A DNA stretch of 61,508 nucleotides from Candidatus Dojkabacteria bacterium. GTDB taxonomy: Bacteria > Patescibacteriota > Dojkabacteria > SC72 > T1SED10-24. Made by a program: the position numbers and the translations under genes. The DNA is taken from assembly GCA_003554185.1 (NCBI GenBank), contig PWFU01000085.1:1-61508 (forward strand), given 5' to 3'. Each line of letters starts with the position of its first letter. Within the stretch, counting starts at the first letter, position 1. Below are positions 19,090-29,883 of the stretch, one piece after another. The notes beneath the pieces are model-generated. The model was not told the DNA's origin. It did no database searches and saw nothing but the letters and a program-made list of their open reading frames with translations.

Positions 19090-22000
19090 CTAAGCTTCTA
19101 AAATTTCATCTAATTCATAAACATTCTCTATTCTAGCTTTCTCACCAGTTGGAATTTCACGCCCAATCATAACATTTTCTTTCATACCGCGCAAATAATC
19201 TACTTTACCTAATATTGAAGCACTAGTTAAAACTCTTACCTGCTCTTGGAAAGACATTGCAGATAATAGGCTTTCAGTTTTTAGAGCAGAAGTCTTTATT
19301 CCAAAAAGCTTAGGAACTATCAATGAAATATTTTTGTCCTCCTGCCTTAATTTTTCATTTACATATACTGATTTAAAACGATTAACTGTGTCTCCAATCA
19401 AGTACTGCGAATCACCCGAATCCAAAACATTACCTAGCCTAGCCATCTGTCTAGCAATAACTTCAATATGTACATCAATCAATGAAATTCCCTGATCAAC
19501 AAAAACTCTCTGAATTTCATCAACTATATATCTCTGTGCTGTTTCTATATCAACAACTTCAGCCAGTTTTTTAGGATCGATAGCACCTTCCGTTAACTGC
19601 TGTCCAGCTTTCACCTCATCTCCATCATTAACAAGTAAATCAAAAATCGGAAGCACTTTTATTTCCTCCTCTGCGTTAATAACACCCTCCAAAGTCATTA
19701 CGCCATGATCTATTTTTACAACTCCACTAAATGGTGCTTGTTTTTCCTTTTCTTCAGAATCTATAAATAATACCTGATTATCTTTCACTTTGTCTCCATC
19801 ATTTACACTAACCTTCTTCGCTTCTCTAATAACAAATCTATGGGCTACATTCTTTGTCCCCTTGATATTCAACTTTTTCGAGTCATCTTCCGCAACTTCA
19901 ACACTCACTTTACCGTCTATCGAAGATACTGAAGCTTCCATTTTAGGACTTCTGGCTTCAAATAGTTCCTCCAACCTAGGCAAACCTTGAGTTATGTCAG
20001 TCTTAGCACCTCCTCCTTTATGAAAAGTTTGCATTGTTAGCTGTGTACTAGGCTCACCAATTGACTGAGCAGCAATTACTCCCACAGCTTTCCCCATTTC
20101 TATACTGTTACCAGTTTCCGCATTGTATCCATAACACTTTTTGCAAACTCCTAGAGGAGACCTACAAATCATTGGAGATCTAACATATACTTCATTTACT
20201 TTAGCACCATCTATTTTTTCAGCAATCTCAGTAGTTATATATTGTTCACCTTCAACAACAGTTTTACCTTTTTCGTCAACTACTTTCTTAATTAGATATC
20301 TACCATATACACGTTCAAAGAAAGAGAGCCTTCTTTCAGCATCCCTCTCAATTGAAATACCTTCCCCTTCATAACCACAGTCATCCATTCTAACAATAAC
20401 GTCATGAGATACATCTACAAGCTTTCTTGTTAAATATCCGGAGTCAGAAGTCCTCAAAGCAGTATCAGACAGGCCTTTTCTACCACCACTAGCCGCTACA
20501 AAATATTCAAACGCATCTAATCCATCTCTAAAATTTCCTTTTATAGGTAAAGGTACCCACTCCCCCATAGAATCTTTAACCATACCCTTAATTGTCATAA
20601 TTTGCCTAGCTTGGATTGGAGCTCCATTAGCATCAGATTCAACCATTTCGTAAACAGAATTATCTTCAGGAAGTGTACTCCAAACTTCATCTGATAACTC
20701 GTCTGTAAAATTGGACCACATATTATTAGAGATATTTAATTTTTCTTTTTGAGTTATTAATCCTTCTAGATAATTCTCATCCAATTCCTTATCTTTTTCT
20801 TCAGCTTTCGCAATTCTGTTATAAAGGTCCATTTCAATATTACAATCCTCCATTGCAAAAGAAAAAGCCAAATCTGTAGCAAACTTAAACCCTATCTTTT
20901 TAAGATTATCCAAAAGATTTGGTAAAACCTCTAAAGAATATTTATTTTTAATATCCTCTACGATTTTCTTTATCTCACCTCCTCCTACTCTTGTGTTAAC
21001 AAATGGATAATCTTCAGGCAATACACTGTTCAAGATAACTCTACCTGCAGAAGTCTCTAATTTTTTACCATCTCTATCCCTAGTTATAATTTTCTCATCA
21101 ATTGATATCACCCTACTGTAATATGCTTTTGCAACATCTTCAAAAGAATTGAAATATTTCGGGTTCTCAACTTCCTCCAGCTTGGTCATTAAAAAATATC
21201 CTAAAAGCATATCTTTATTCGGATTTGCGACCACTTTCCCATCAGCAATCTTTATCATATTTTTTGAAGCAAGCATGTTGTCTATTCCTTCTTGCACAGC
21301 CTCATCCACTAATAACAAGTGAACAGACATTGCATCACCATCAAAGTCTGCATTATATGCTTTACAAACAAGAGGATGTAAACAGATAGCATGTCCTTCA
21401 ACCAACCTAGGATAAAAAGCTTGTATACTATATTTGTGAAGAGTAGGCGCTCTATTAAGAAGAAGAGGTCTATCTTTGACCACATCTTGCAGCAAATCCC
21501 AAACTATATCTTCACGTTCTTCTATCATTTCCTTCGCAACTCTAATATTCACCGCCAATTCGGCTTTAAGTATTTCATGAATAACAAAAGGTTTGTACAT
21601 CTCTAAAGCCATAGACTTAGGAATCCCACATTCGTTTATCGTAAGCGTAGCATCACCAATTATTACTGCTCTACCAGAATAATCAACTCTTTTACCCAAC
21701 AGATTCTTTCTGAATATTCCCTTTTTCCCTCTTAATTCATCTGTTATAGATTTATATGGAATTCTCCTATTATTAAGCATTGGCTTGCTAGGACGATGCT
21801 GATTATCTATTAGAGCATCAACAGATTCCTGTAACATTCTCTTTTCATTACGAAGAATTACATCAGGTGCTCCGATATTTATAAGTCTTTTCAATCTATT
21901 ATTTCTATTAATAATCCTTCTGTATAAGTCATTCAAATCGTGAGTAGCAAACTTACCACCAGAAATTGGTACAATAGGACGAAGTTGTGGAGGTAAGACA

Positions 22001-22998
22001 GGTAGTACAGACATAACCATCCAAGTTGGATCCAGATCATTCTTCTTAAATCCCTCTAAAAGCTGTAACCTTTTGATAATCTTAGCTTTTTTAGCACCCT
22101 TCTGTGATTTCAAATCACCTTTGAGCATCTCAATTTCTTTATCCAAATCAATCATGGAAAGTAGTTTTTTTATTGCCTCAGCACCCATTTGTGCATCAAA
22201 AAATATTAGCTCTCGCTCCGACATATCCACATAATCATCCTCTGTTAAAGCAGTTCCAATCTCAATTTGTTCTATTAAATTTTCTAACCTAGCAAATGCT
22301 TCATCTAATTCTTCCTCCAACTCAGCAAAATCCCTCCTTACTACAGCTAAAGCTTGTTTTTCTTCATGTTCTAACTGACTCTGTTTAAATTTTAAAGCTT
22401 TTTCTTTCTTTTCTGTCTTTTTTAGATTCTTCTTTTTCTCGGCATAATCCTTTTTAATTGCATCCAGTTCTGCATCCAATTCCTTCTGCAAAGTTTCTTT
22501 TTCCTTACTACGAAGACTTTTTACTCTATCCAACATCTCCTGTCTTTTCTCATCTTCAACGTCCACGACCATGTATCTGGTATGATAAAGTACAGATAAT
22601 ATTTTTTTATGAGGCATATCTAAAACAATAGACATCTTGTTTGGTACTCCGTACGCATACCAAACGTGAGAAATAGGGACAACAAGATTAACATGACCTA
22701 ACCTCTCTCTTCTTACATCCATTTTAGTTACTTCAACACCACATTTATCGCACACTATCCCTTTATACCTAATCTTTTTATATTTCCCACAATAGCATTC
22801 ATAGTTCTTTGTAGGTCCAAAAATCTTCTCACAAAACAACCCATCTGGTTCTGGTTTGTAGGTTCTGTAATTTATTGTCTCTGATTTAGTTAATTCACCA
22901 TGAGACCAACTCAAAATTTGCTCAGGCGAAGCCAATGTCAGCTTAAAAGCATCAAAATCAAAATAATTCTCTTTATTATTCTGCATTTTCTTCTTCAT
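19090..22998 (-). CDS. rpoC: RNA polymerase subunit beta'
   Basis: The 1302-residue subunit has the N-terminal zinc-binding domain ([20 protein letters not shown]), the catalytic NADFDGD loop, the bridge helix/trigger loop region, and the second Cys cluster ([13 protein letters not shown]). Between [14 protein letters not shown] and [10 protein letters not shown] an insertion of about 90 charged residues forms a predicted coiled coil (about 145-240); E. coli and B. subtilis have only about 25 residues there. The start ATG at 22998 lies 23 bases inside rpoB and is preceded by AGGAAG. Confidence 0.98.
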   Translation of the reverse strand: MKKKMQNNKENYFDFDAFKLTLASPEQILSWSHGELTKSETINYRTYKPEPDGLFCEKIFGPTKNYECYCGKYKKIRYKGIVCDKCGVEVTKMDVRRERLGHVNLVVPISHVWYAYGVPNKMSIVLDMPHKKILSVLYHTRYMVVDVEDEKRQEMLDRVKSLRSKEKETLQKELDAELDAIKKDYAEKKKNLKKTEKKEKALKFKQSQLEHEEKQALAVVRRDFAELEEELDEAFARLENLIEQIEIGTALTEDDYVDMSERELIFFDAQMGAEAIKKLLSMIDLDKEIEMLKGDLKSQKGAKKAKIIKRLQLLEGFKKNDLDPTWMVMSVLPVLPPQLRPIVPISGGKFATHDLNDLYRRIINRNNRLKRLINIGAPDVILRNEKRMLQESVDALIDNQHRPSKPMLNNRRIPYKSITDELRGKKGIFRKNLLGKRVDYSGRAVIIGDATLTINECGIPKSMALEMYKPFVIHEILKAELAVNIRVAKEMIEEREDIVWDLLQDVVKDRPLLLNRAPTLHKYSIQAFYPRLVEGHAICLHPLVCKAYNADFDGDAMSVHLLLVDEAVQEGIDNMLASKNMIKIADGKVVANPNKDMLLGYFLMTKLEEVENPKYFNSFEDVAKAYYSRVISIDEKIITRDRDGKKLETSAGRVILNSVLPEDYPFVNTRVGGGEIKKIVEDIKNKYSLEVLPNLLDNLKKIGFKFATDLAFSFAMEDCNIEMDLYNRIAKAEEKDKELDENYLEGLITQKEKLNISNNMWSNFTDELSDEVWSTLPEDNSVYEMVESDANGAPIQARQIMTIKGMVKDSMGEWVPLPIKGNFRDGLDAFEYFVAASGGRKGLSDTALRTSDSGYLTRKLVDVSHDVIVRMDDCGYEGEGISIERDAERRLSFFERVYGRYLIKKVVDEKGKTVVEGEQYITTEIAEKIDGAKVNEVYVRSPMICRSPLGVCKKCYGYNAETGNSIEMGKAVGVIAAQSIGEPSTQLTMQTFHKGGGAKTDITQGLPRLEELFEARSPKMEASVSSIDGKVSVEVAEDDSKKLNIKGTKNVAHRFVIREAKKVSVNDGDKVKDNQVLFIDSEEKEKQAPFSGVVKIDHGVMTLEGVINAEEEIKVLPIFDLLVNDGDEVKAGQQLTEGAIDPKKLAEVVDIETAQRYIVDEIQRVFVDQGISLIDVHIEVIARQMARLGNVLDSGDSQYLIGDTVNRFKSVYVNEKLRQEDKNISLIVPKLFGIKTSALKTESLLSAMSFQEQVRVLTSASILGKVDYLRGMKENVMIGREIPTGEKARIENVYELDEILEA

Positions 22999-25900
22999 AT
23001 TCTACTTCCTTCTTGGGATGAGAAATTAATTCTACATTTAGACATAGAGAATTTAATTCACGTACCAGAACTTTGAACGATTCCGGAACATTCTTAATCT
23101 CTATCTTTTCTCCATTAATAATGGATTTGTAAGCATCCGCCCTACCAGAAACATCATCTGATTTAATGGTTAACATTTCCTTTAAAGCATATGGAGCACC
23201 ATGTGCTTCTAATGCCCATACCTCCATCTCACCAAATCTTTGGCCACCTAGCTTAGCTCTTCCTCCAATAGGTTGCTGCGTCACCAAAGTATATGGTCCT
23301 GTTGACCTCGCATGTGCTTTACCCGAAGCAACATGATGCAACTTTAGAGTATACTTCAGCCCAACAGTAACTTTTCTTGGAAATTTTTCTCCGGTTCTTC
23401 CATCATATAAATTGACTTTGTGATCCATTGAAAATCCTAACTTTTTCAATTCTTGTTCCAACCATTCATCCGAACGCTTTTCAAAAACAGGTATTGCCAA
23501 GTTTTTATTCAATAATGAAGCATATCTACCATAATGAACCTCCCAAGCCTGTCCCATATTCATCCTTTTAACAAATGTTGGAGTCAAAACTATATCAACA
23601 GGTTCTCCGTCTTCTGTGAAAGGCATATCTTCAACTGGGCGAATTGATGCAACAGTATTCTTATCACCATGTCTACCTGCTATTTTATCTCCATAATCTA
23701 TTTTCTTTGTTTCTGCAATCCAAACCTTTACTTGATGTAAAACAGACGGACCTAACTGATCATCATTTTCGGTTGATAGAAGTTGGGTATTTATAACTAT
23801 GCCTGATGTCCCGTGAGGTACTCTGAGGGAATTATCCCTTATTTCACTCGCTGCTTCACCAAAAATAGCTCTCAATAATTTTTCTTCAGCAGTAAGTTCC
23901 TTTTCTCCTCTAGGAGCTACTACACCAACCAAGATATCGCCTGGTTCCACCTTTGAACCAACACGAACTATTCCCTGTTCATCTAATTTACTTAAAATAC
24001 GATCATTAACATTTGGTATATCAGCAGTTACCATTTCTGGACCTAATTCCGTATCACGAACTTCTATTGTATGCTGAGTAATGTGAACAGATGTTAAAAG
24101 ATCATCTTTAACAACACGATCAGATATTACAACAGCATCTTCGAAATTATATCCCTCATAAAACATTAAAGCAGCTTTCAAATTTCTACCCAACGATAAT
24201 TCACCGTTTTCCATAGAAGGTCCATCGACCAGAAGATCGCCCTTTTTAAATTTATCACCCCTCAAAACCTTAGGTTTTTGTGAAAAAGATGAGTCTTCAT
24301 TAGATCTAAAATATTTCAAAATTTCATAATCTTTACGTCCTAAATCCTTGTACTTGACACTTAATACTTTCCCGTCAACATATTCGACTACTCCATCATC
24401 TTCAGCAAAGACGGCCCAATTTGATTGCTCAGCTATGAGAGCTTCAAAGTTTGTTCCAATAGCCGGAGCTTCTTGTTTAACTAAAGGAACAGCTTGCCTT
24501 TGCATATTAGATCCCATCAAAGCTCTTGCCGATTCGTTATGTTCAACAAAGGGAATACATCCCATCCCTACACCTGACTGTTGAGCAGGTGAAACATCAA
24601 CATAGTGAATATTTTGTACGTCTTGAGCTACAAAACTTCCTTTGTACTTCATAGGAGCGAGTTCCTCCAAAATATTCCCAAACTCGTCTTGCTCTACTGT
24701 AGAAACCCTAATCCCTACCTCGTCCTCATCTCTAGCATCAAGATACTCTACTTCATTGGTAACATATGAACGTACATTTATCTCTTTTAAATCTTTAATT
24801 TTGGCGAGTTTCTCAGCCTTCTCACTTGATATTAATTCTCCAGCTTTAACTACAACTTTTTTCCCATCCTTGATATCTTCCAAAGCTATTCTATTTGCCG
24901 AAAGCTTAGGTTTATTTTGAACCGTTTGATACACTTTTTTATACGGTGCTTCTATAAATCCAAATTCATTTATCCTTGCAAAAATTGCAAGTTGATTAAC
25001 CACACCTATAGGTTGCCCCTCGGGAGTTGTAACCGGATCAAATCTGGAATATTGCGATTGATGTACTTCCCTGACTGAAAAAGTGGCTCTCTCCTTCACA
25101 AGCCCTCCTGGACCCGCAGCAGTAACTTTCCTCTTGTTTTCAAGTTCAGCCATTATATTATGCTGATCCATAAAAGCAGAAAGTTGATTACTACCAAAAA
25201 AGGTCTGAATAGCTCCCGCAATAGGCTTTGTTCCAACAAGCATAGAGGGAGTTAATTTTGCATCCTCACCAAACATGCTCATTTTATCCCTAATATTTTT
25301 TTCTAACCTTCTAACACTCATTCTCATCTGGTCAACAAAAACCTCTCCCACACTTCTGATTCTCCTGTTAGATAAATGATCTATATCATCTGGTTCTTCT
25401 TCATCATTATTTATACGTATCAATTTTCTAATTACAAGAATAACGTCGTCAACATATAATCGACATTCATCACTATCAAGATCATAATTTGTCCCAAGTT
25501 TTCGATTTAATTGGTATCTACCTACTCGTCCAAGATTAAATTTCCTATCATTGAAAAACATACTTTTAATAAATTTTTCAGCGCTCTCTAAAGTCACCGT
25601 CTCATCGGGTCTCAATTTGTTATAAACAGTATTTATGGCTTCTTCTTTATTACGAGTAAAATCTCTCGCCAAGGTGGCCTCTATATACTTGTGCTCTTCG
25701 TCAGTATCTACATCTTTAAATAAATTTCTGATTTCATCATCAGTTTCATATCCAAAGACTCGCAGTAACTCGGTTAACAATACCTTAGGCCTCTTAGGAA
25801 CTAAGCGAGTTGATATAACATCGTGTTTACTAACTTCAAACATACACCATTGCCCTGTTTCAGGCATTAATCTAGCGGCATAGATATCTCGTACTGGCGT

Positions 25901-26353
25901 AGATTCGGTTTTTTCAAATAAAACACCTTCAGCTCTTACTATTTGGTGAACAACAACTCTTCTAACACCATTAATAACAAAGGAACCACCCGAGGTCATC
26001 ATCGGCACATCAGCAACAAACACTTCTTGTTGTTTAATTTCCCCCGTTTTATTATTCAATAGTTGAATAGTTGTATACAAAGGAGCTTCGTAAGAAAGAC
26101 CTTTCATAGTCGCTTCTTCAACGGTTCTATGAGGCTCCCCATAACGGAACTCTTTAAAGTGCAGAGTCCACATTCTCTCCATTGTATCTTTTACAGGGCT
26201 AATCTCTGCAAAGAGTTTTTGAAATCCATTTTTCAAGAACCAATCAAACGATTCTTGTTGAGCTTCTATAAGATTAGGAAATTTAATTTCATCCCTAGCA
26301 GGACCCAAACTAATTCTACCGGCCCTGTTTCTTTGAGGTTTTGTGACTGCCAT
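22976..26353 (-). CDS. rpoB: RNA polymerase subunit beta
   Basis: The 1125-residue subunit has the usual rpoB landmarks: the rifampicin-region sequence (FFGSNQLSAFMDQHN), GYNFEDAVVIS, the catalytic-core GDKIAGRHGDKN, and the C-terminal clamp-contact sequence QRFGEMEVWALEAHGA. The RIF region reads SNQLSAFMDQHNIMAE where most bacteria have SSQLSQFMDQTNPLAE. It is the first gene of the operon. Its 130-base leader holds a hairpin with a U-tract and a tandem repeat (see separate entries). Confidence 0.99.
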   Translation of the reverse strand: MAVTKPQRNRAGRISLGPARDEIKFPNLIEAQQESFDWFLKNGFQKLFAEISPVKDTMERMWTLHFKEFRYGEPHRTVEEATMKGLSYEAPLYTTIQLLNNKTGEIKQQEVFVADVPMMTSGGSFVINGVRRVVVHQIVRAEGVLFEKTESTPVRDIYAARLMPETGQWCMFEVSKHDVISTRLVPKRPKVLLTELLRVFGYETDDEIRNLFKDVDTDEEHKYIEATLARDFTRNKEEAINTVYNKLRPDETVTLESAEKFIKSMFFNDRKFNLGRVGRYQLNRKLGTNYDLDSDECRLYVDDVILVIRKLIRINNDEEEPDDIDHLSNRRIRSVGEVFVDQMRMSVRRLEKNIRDKMSMFGEDAKLTPSMLVGTKPIAGAIQTFFGSNQLSAFMDQHNIMAELENKRKVTAAGPGGLVKERATFSVREVHQSQYSRFDPVTTPEGQPIGVVNQLAIFARINEFGFIEAPYKKVYQTVQNKPKLSANRIALEDIKDGKKVVVKAGELISSEKAEKLAKIKDLKEINVRSYVTNEVEYLDARDEDEVGIRVSTVEQDEFGNILEELAPMKYKGSFVAQDVQNIHYVDVSPAQQSGVGMGCIPFVEHNESARALMGSNMQRQAVPLVKQEAPAIGTNFEALIAEQSNWAVFAEDDGVVEYVDGKVLSVKYKDLGRKDYEILKYFRSNEDSSFSQKPKVLRGDKFKKGDLLVDGPSMENGELSLGRNLKAALMFYEGYNFEDAVVISDRVVKDDLLTSVHITQHTIEVRDTELGPEMVTADIPNVNDRILSKLDEQGIVRVGSKVEPGDILVGVVAPRGEKELTAEEKLLRAIFGEAASEIRDNSLRVPHGTSGIVINTQLLSTENDDQLGPSVLHQVKVWIAETKKIDYGDKIAGRHGDKNTVASIRPVEDMPFTEDGEPVDIVLTPTFVKRMNMGQAWEVHYGRYASLLNKNLAIPVFEKRSDEWLEQELKKLGFSMDHKVNLYDGRTGEKFPRKVTVGLKYTLKLHHVASGKAHARSTGPYTLVTQQPIGGRAKLGGQRFGEMEVWALEAHGAPYALKEMLTIKSDDVSGRADAYKSIINGEKIEIKNVPESFKVLVRELNSLCLNVELISHPKKEVEYEEENAE

Positions 26354-26373
26354 AGGCCTAAATAATTACTTAT

Positions 26374-26426
26374 TTAACAAAATATTCGGTTTGATTTCAG
26401 AAAACATTCGATTTGATTTAACAAAA
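26374..26426 (-). repeat. 22-bp tandem repeat in the rpoBC leader
   Basis: Two adjacent 22-base units (26383-26404 and 26405-26426) match at 18 of 22 positions. A third partial copy of 9 bases lies at 26374-26382. On the coding strand each unit reads TTTTnTnAAATCAAAnCGAATn. It lies between the U6 tract and the rpoB start. Confidence 0.75.
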
Positions 26427-26428
26427 CG

Positions 26429-26455
26429 AAAAAAGCCAAGTACCCCAAGGGTACC
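26429..26455 (-). terminator. Possible attenuator hairpin in the rpoBC leader
   Basis: On the reverse strand GTACCC-TTG-GGGTAC (26454-26440), extended by a G-U pair, is followed 5 bases later by TTTTTT (26434-26429). It starts about 28 bases after the predicted transcription start, inside the mRNA leader. The 5-base gap before the U-tract lowers the expected strength. Confidence 0.55.
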
Positions 26456-26489
26456 ACAAAATCAACTGTGTTAGACAAAAATCTCGGCG

Positions 26490-26518
26490 ATATTATCATT
26501 TTTCATATACAATGTCAA
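26490..26518 (-). promoter_or_regulatory. rpoBC-rpsLG promoter
   Basis: On the reverse strand, TTGACA (26513-26518), 17-base spacer, TAATAT (26490-26495). Transcription would start near 26483, giving a leader of about 130 bases. Confidence 0.85.
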
Positions 26519-26651
26519 CAACTTCTTTACACAAAGTAATGAAGTTTTAATCAAGCCCTGGTAGAATCTCAGAACTATATGATATATTATATTATAATCT
26601 GAAGAAATGTAAATACCTAAAACCTTATTTTTCAAACAGAAAGGTGTTGAA

Positions 26652-28850
26652 GTGGCAAAAAGAGGAAGAAAGAAGAAAAAAAAGGAAATCACTATAAAGA
26701 GAAACGAAACTAAAATAATGTTCGGATTTATTTTGATGCTAGTTGGGGCTGCCTGTCTTGTAGCACCCTTTCTTGAAGCTATCTTACTCGACTATATCAC
26801 CAAGTATTTAGGCTTTGCATCTTCTCTATGGGGAATTTTTCTGATTTTTTTGTCTGTAAGGCTAATTTGGAAACCAGAATTTACCTCCAACCAAATTTTA
26901 ACAGGATTATTAATACTCGCACTGAATTCTAATGTATTCTTTTCTTTTTGGGTTCTTGAACCTCAAACTTGGGAATATTCTAGAGAAGAAATGGCTGGGG
27001 GAGTCTTAGGAATTCGATTACATGAAATACTTTCTGAAACACTAAGTTTACCCATAGAGTTCATATTCCTTATCATACTATACATTGTCGGTATTTCTTT
27101 ATGTACAGGAATAAAGTTAGAACAGATTACTAATGGTATATCAGAATTTTTTGCAAATAGAGAGATTGAGGACTCCGAGAAAGACGAAAAAGATTCTGAA
27201 CTAACTATAGAGGGATATGAAGAAGAAACAGAAGAAGAGGAAAAAAAGGATGAACAAGATATCCAACAAATCCAACCTGAAAACGAAAATGGACATGAGG
27301 AAAAAACAAAAACCCCAGAATATATTGATGAATCCACACCAGTACCTGAGAAAGAGGAGAAAGAAACACCAGATAGCCCGAGTTTTGAAAACTGGAAATT
27401 CCCTCCAGCACATCTTTTACAAAATCCAGTGAAACAAAAGCAAGATAAAAAAATTCATGAAAGAAACGCCGCAATAATCGAAAAAACTTTAGAAAGTTTC
27501 AATGTTAATTCAAAGGTAACCAACATCTCGATAGGACCTACCGTTGTACAATATGCTCTCAGTATAACCGTGGGAACAAAGGTAGCTAAAGTTAAAACAT
27601 TAACAAACGACCTAGCTTTAGCTTTGGCCGCACCTGCTTCTGCTGTTAGAGTAGAAGCCCCAATTCCAGGGACGTCTTTAATTGGCGTTGAAATTCCCAA
27701 TCCAACCCCTAACTTTGTCTATGCAAAGGAGATGATTACTGAGCTGTTAAATTCAGAAAGAAAATATGAACTACCTTTAATTCTAGGAAAAGATATCTCT
27801 GGAAAGACAGAGATTAGAGATATGGTAGATTTACCTCATCTATTAGTCGCGGGAGCTACGGGAACCGGAAAATCTGTGGGTATAAACTCGATACTCTTAG
27901 GACTTTTAATGACTAAATCTCCAGATGAACTCAAACTCATACTAGTCGATCCTAAAATGGTAGAAATGTCACTATACGGTGGAATTCCACATCTTTACAC
28001 ACCCGTAATTGTAGACATGGAACTTGTAAGTAATGCATTAAAGTGGGCTACCCAAGAAATGAGCAGAAGATACAGAATGTTAAAACAAGCAAAAGTTAAA
28101 AAGATTACAGAATATCATGAAAAAGAGGGCAAAGAATCTATGCCATACATCGTCATCGTCATAGATGAGATGGCAGATTTGATGCTAAATTCAGGAATAG
28201 ATGTAGAATCGAAAATAGTTAGGCTTGCACAAATGTCCAGAGCCGTAGGTATCCCCCTTATTCTCGCAACTCAAAGACCTTCAGTCAATGTTGTTACCGG
28301 CTTAATTAAGGCTAACGTACCAGGAAGAATGGCTTTTAATGTAACAACTGGAGTCGATTCTAGAGTGGTAATAGATCAGATGGGAGCAGAAACTCTTTTA
28401 GGTAAAGGAGATATGCTTTTTAAATCAGCTGTAAGTCCTCGACCAATACGAATACAAGGAGCATTTACTGAGACAAAAGACATAGAGAGTGTTATTAACT
28501 TTATAAAGGAGCAAATAGGAGATGACATAGAATACCTTGAAGATATTACACAACCACAAAACAACGGCGATGACAATAATTCTCCTGGTTCAGACACTTC
28601 TTATTCCAAAGACCCTCTTTTCAAGGATGCATTAAATGTTGTGGTTAATTCACAAAAGGGTTCTGCCTCTCTATTACAAAGAAAACTAAGAATTGGATAT
28701 AATAGGGCTGCAAGCCTAATTGATGATTTAGAAAAAGCCCAAGCTCTAGGACCACCTGAGGGTAGTGCCCCTCGAAGAGTTTTAATATCCAATACCGAAA
28801 CATTACTCAAAGAGGAGGATACTCATGAAAGCGAAGAGAAACAAGAATAG
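26652..28850 (+). CDS. ftsK: DNA translocase FtsK/SpoIIIE
   Basis: The 732-residue protein starts with a very basic stretch, then four membrane helices (about 20-165), an acidic linker (about 170-255), the alpha/beta motor with Walker A GATGTGKS (401-408) and Walker B VIVIDEMADLM (about 500), and the C-terminal gamma winged helix (about 655-718). It pumps chromosome ends through the division septum. I use the GTG at 26652 because AAAGGTG lies about 6 bases upstream. It overlaps the next gene by 26 bases. Confidence 0.96.
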   Translation: MAKRGRKKKKKEITIKRNETKIMFGFILMLVGAACLVAPFLEAILLDYITKYLGFASSLWGIFLIFLSVRLIWKPEFTSNQILTGLLILALNSNVFFSFWVLEPQTWEYSREEMAGGVLGIRLHEILSETLSLPIEFIFLIILYIVGISLCTGIKLEQITNGISEFFANREIEDSEKDEKDSELTIEGYEEETEEEEKKDEQDIQQIQPENENGHEEKTKTPEYIDESTPVPEKEEKETPDSPSFENWKFPPAHLLQNPVKQKQDKKIHERNAAIIEKTLESFNVNSKVTNISIGPTVVQYALSITVGTKVAKVKTLTNDLALALAAPASAVRVEAPIPGTSLIGVEIPNPTPNFVYAKEMITELLNSERKYELPLILGKDISGKTEIRDMVDLPHLLVAGATGTGKSVGINSILLGLLMTKSPDELKLILVDPKMVEMSLYGGIPHLYTPVIVDMELVSNALKWATQEMSRRYRMLKQAKVKKITEYHEKEGKESMPYIVIVIDEMADLMLNSGIDVESKIVRLAQMSRAVGIPLILATQRPSVNVVTGLIKANVPGRMAFNVTTGVDSRVVIDQMGAETLLGKGDMLFKSAVSPRPIRIQGAFTETKDIESVINFIKEQIGDDIEYLEDITQPQNNGDDNNSPGSDTSYSKDPLFKDALNVVVNSQKGSASLLQRKLRIGYNRAASLIDDLEKAQALGPPEGSAPRRVLISNTETLLKEEDTHESEEKQE

Positions 28851-29850
28851 CAGAGAAAAAGTATCTTATAGTAAACCTCAAAAGGGCAGGATGATTACCG
28901 CAGGAGCTGCTTTAAGGAGGGCTAGAAATGCCTTGGGAAAATCCATTCTTCAAATTTCCCGTGAAACGAACATCTCCCCTGAGAAGATAAAAGCGCTTGA
29001 GGAAGACATCTACGACGGGTTTGACTCTGACACTCACACTACAGGCTTTATAAAAATCTACGCTCATTATCTAGGTCTAGACCCGCAGAAAATTATAGCC
29101 CTGTATAGAAGAACTACAAGTTGTAAAAAAGATTCTACTAATAAAAATATCAAAAAGGGAGAAAAAAACCTTGAAGACATATCAAGAAGATCTGAGGAAA
29201 GAAATGTTGTTCAATATCTCATAATCCTAATACCAATTCTCCTTGTAACAATCTTTCTCGCCTATTTCTACGTACAATATCAAAACTATCAAAATCCTCC
29301 CCAACTAGAAATTTTTGAACCTCAAAATAAAGAAACTGTACAAGAAGACAATATTACCGTTAAAGGTAAAACAGAAAACAATACTATTGTAAAAATTAAC
29401 AACGAATCCGTATCTATTGAAGAAGATTATACATTCAAAAAAGATATAGAATTAAAATCCGACACAAATGTAATAACGATAAAAGCAATAAGCACGCGAA
29501 ACCCAACTCAAGAAACAGTAGAAATTATTACCATAAATCGGGAAAAAGGAGAAACTGAGGAAAAGAAAGAAGAGGAAGAGGAAGAGGAAGAGAAAGAAGA
29601 AATTGAAATAACTATTGAAGTCGAAAATAGTCCCACATGGACAGAAATTATAAAAGACGATCAATTGATCAAATCTGAAATATTAGACATAGGATATAAA
29701 GAGACTCTCACTCCAGAAAAAAATGTCACTATATCCTCAAGCTTACCCCAAAATATAAGTATTAAAACTGAAGACGAAAGCATCCCTTTTAAAAGAGATG
29801 AAAATACAATTTCCTGTGAAATTAAAGATTATGAACTACTATGCGATTAG
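28825..29850 (+). CDS. RodZ-like protein with HTH, membrane helix and outer domains
   Basis: The 341-residue protein has a HTH_25-type domain at about residues 30-95 (GAALRRARNALGKSILQISR to FIKIYAHYLGLDPQ) and a membrane helix at about 131-153. Outside follow a bacterial Ig/glucodextranase-B-like domain (about 160-240), a Glu/Lys run, and a beta-rich end. This order is that of RodZ, which links MreB to the cell-wall machinery. I see no mreB in the window. GAGGAGG lies 7 bases before the ATG, inside ftsK. Confidence 0.82.
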   Translation: MKAKRNKNSREKVSYSKPQKGRMITAGAALRRARNALGKSILQISRETNISPEKIKALEEDIYDGFDSDTHTTGFIKIYAHYLGLDPQKIIALYRRTTSCKKDSTNKNIKKGEKNLEDISRRSEERNVVQYLIILIPILLVTIFLAYFYVQYQNYQNPPQLEIFEPQNKETVQEDNITVKGKTENNTIVKINNESVSIEEDYTFKKDIELKSDTNVITIKAISTRNPTQETVEIITINREKGETEEKKEEEEEEEEKEEIEITIEVENSPTWTEIIKDDQLIKSEILDIGYKETLTPEKNVTISSSLPQNISIKTEDESIPFKRDENTISCEIKDYELLCD

Positions 29851-29870
29851 ACCTCGAGACTTAAAAAGAT

Positions 29871-29876
29871 TATAAT
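29871..29876 (+). promoter_or_regulatory. -10 box placing dnaG mRNA start at its ATG
   Basis: TATAAT ends 7 bases before the dnaG ATG (29884). TTAGAC at 29847-29852 could be a weak -35 at 18 bases. There is no Shine-Dalgarno site. This predicts a leaderless mRNA. Confidence 0.6.
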
Positions 29877-29883
29877 CTTCACA

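Larger units (their letters stand above)
26354..26651. other. Divergent rpoB/ftsK intergenic region, the longest non-coding stretch
   Basis: This 298-base region is the largest gap in the window. From left to right it holds the end of the rpoB leader, a 22-bp tandem repeat, a hairpin with a U6 tract, the rpoBC promoter, and a TATAAT at 26593-26598 that may serve ftsK. I see no tRNA-like fold and no reading frame worth calling. Confidence 0.7.

Noticed and set aside
29452-29664. Phe-rich reverse-strand frame over the RodZ-like gene
   Set aside because: It is the complement of a Glu/Lys codon run, not a real membrane protein.
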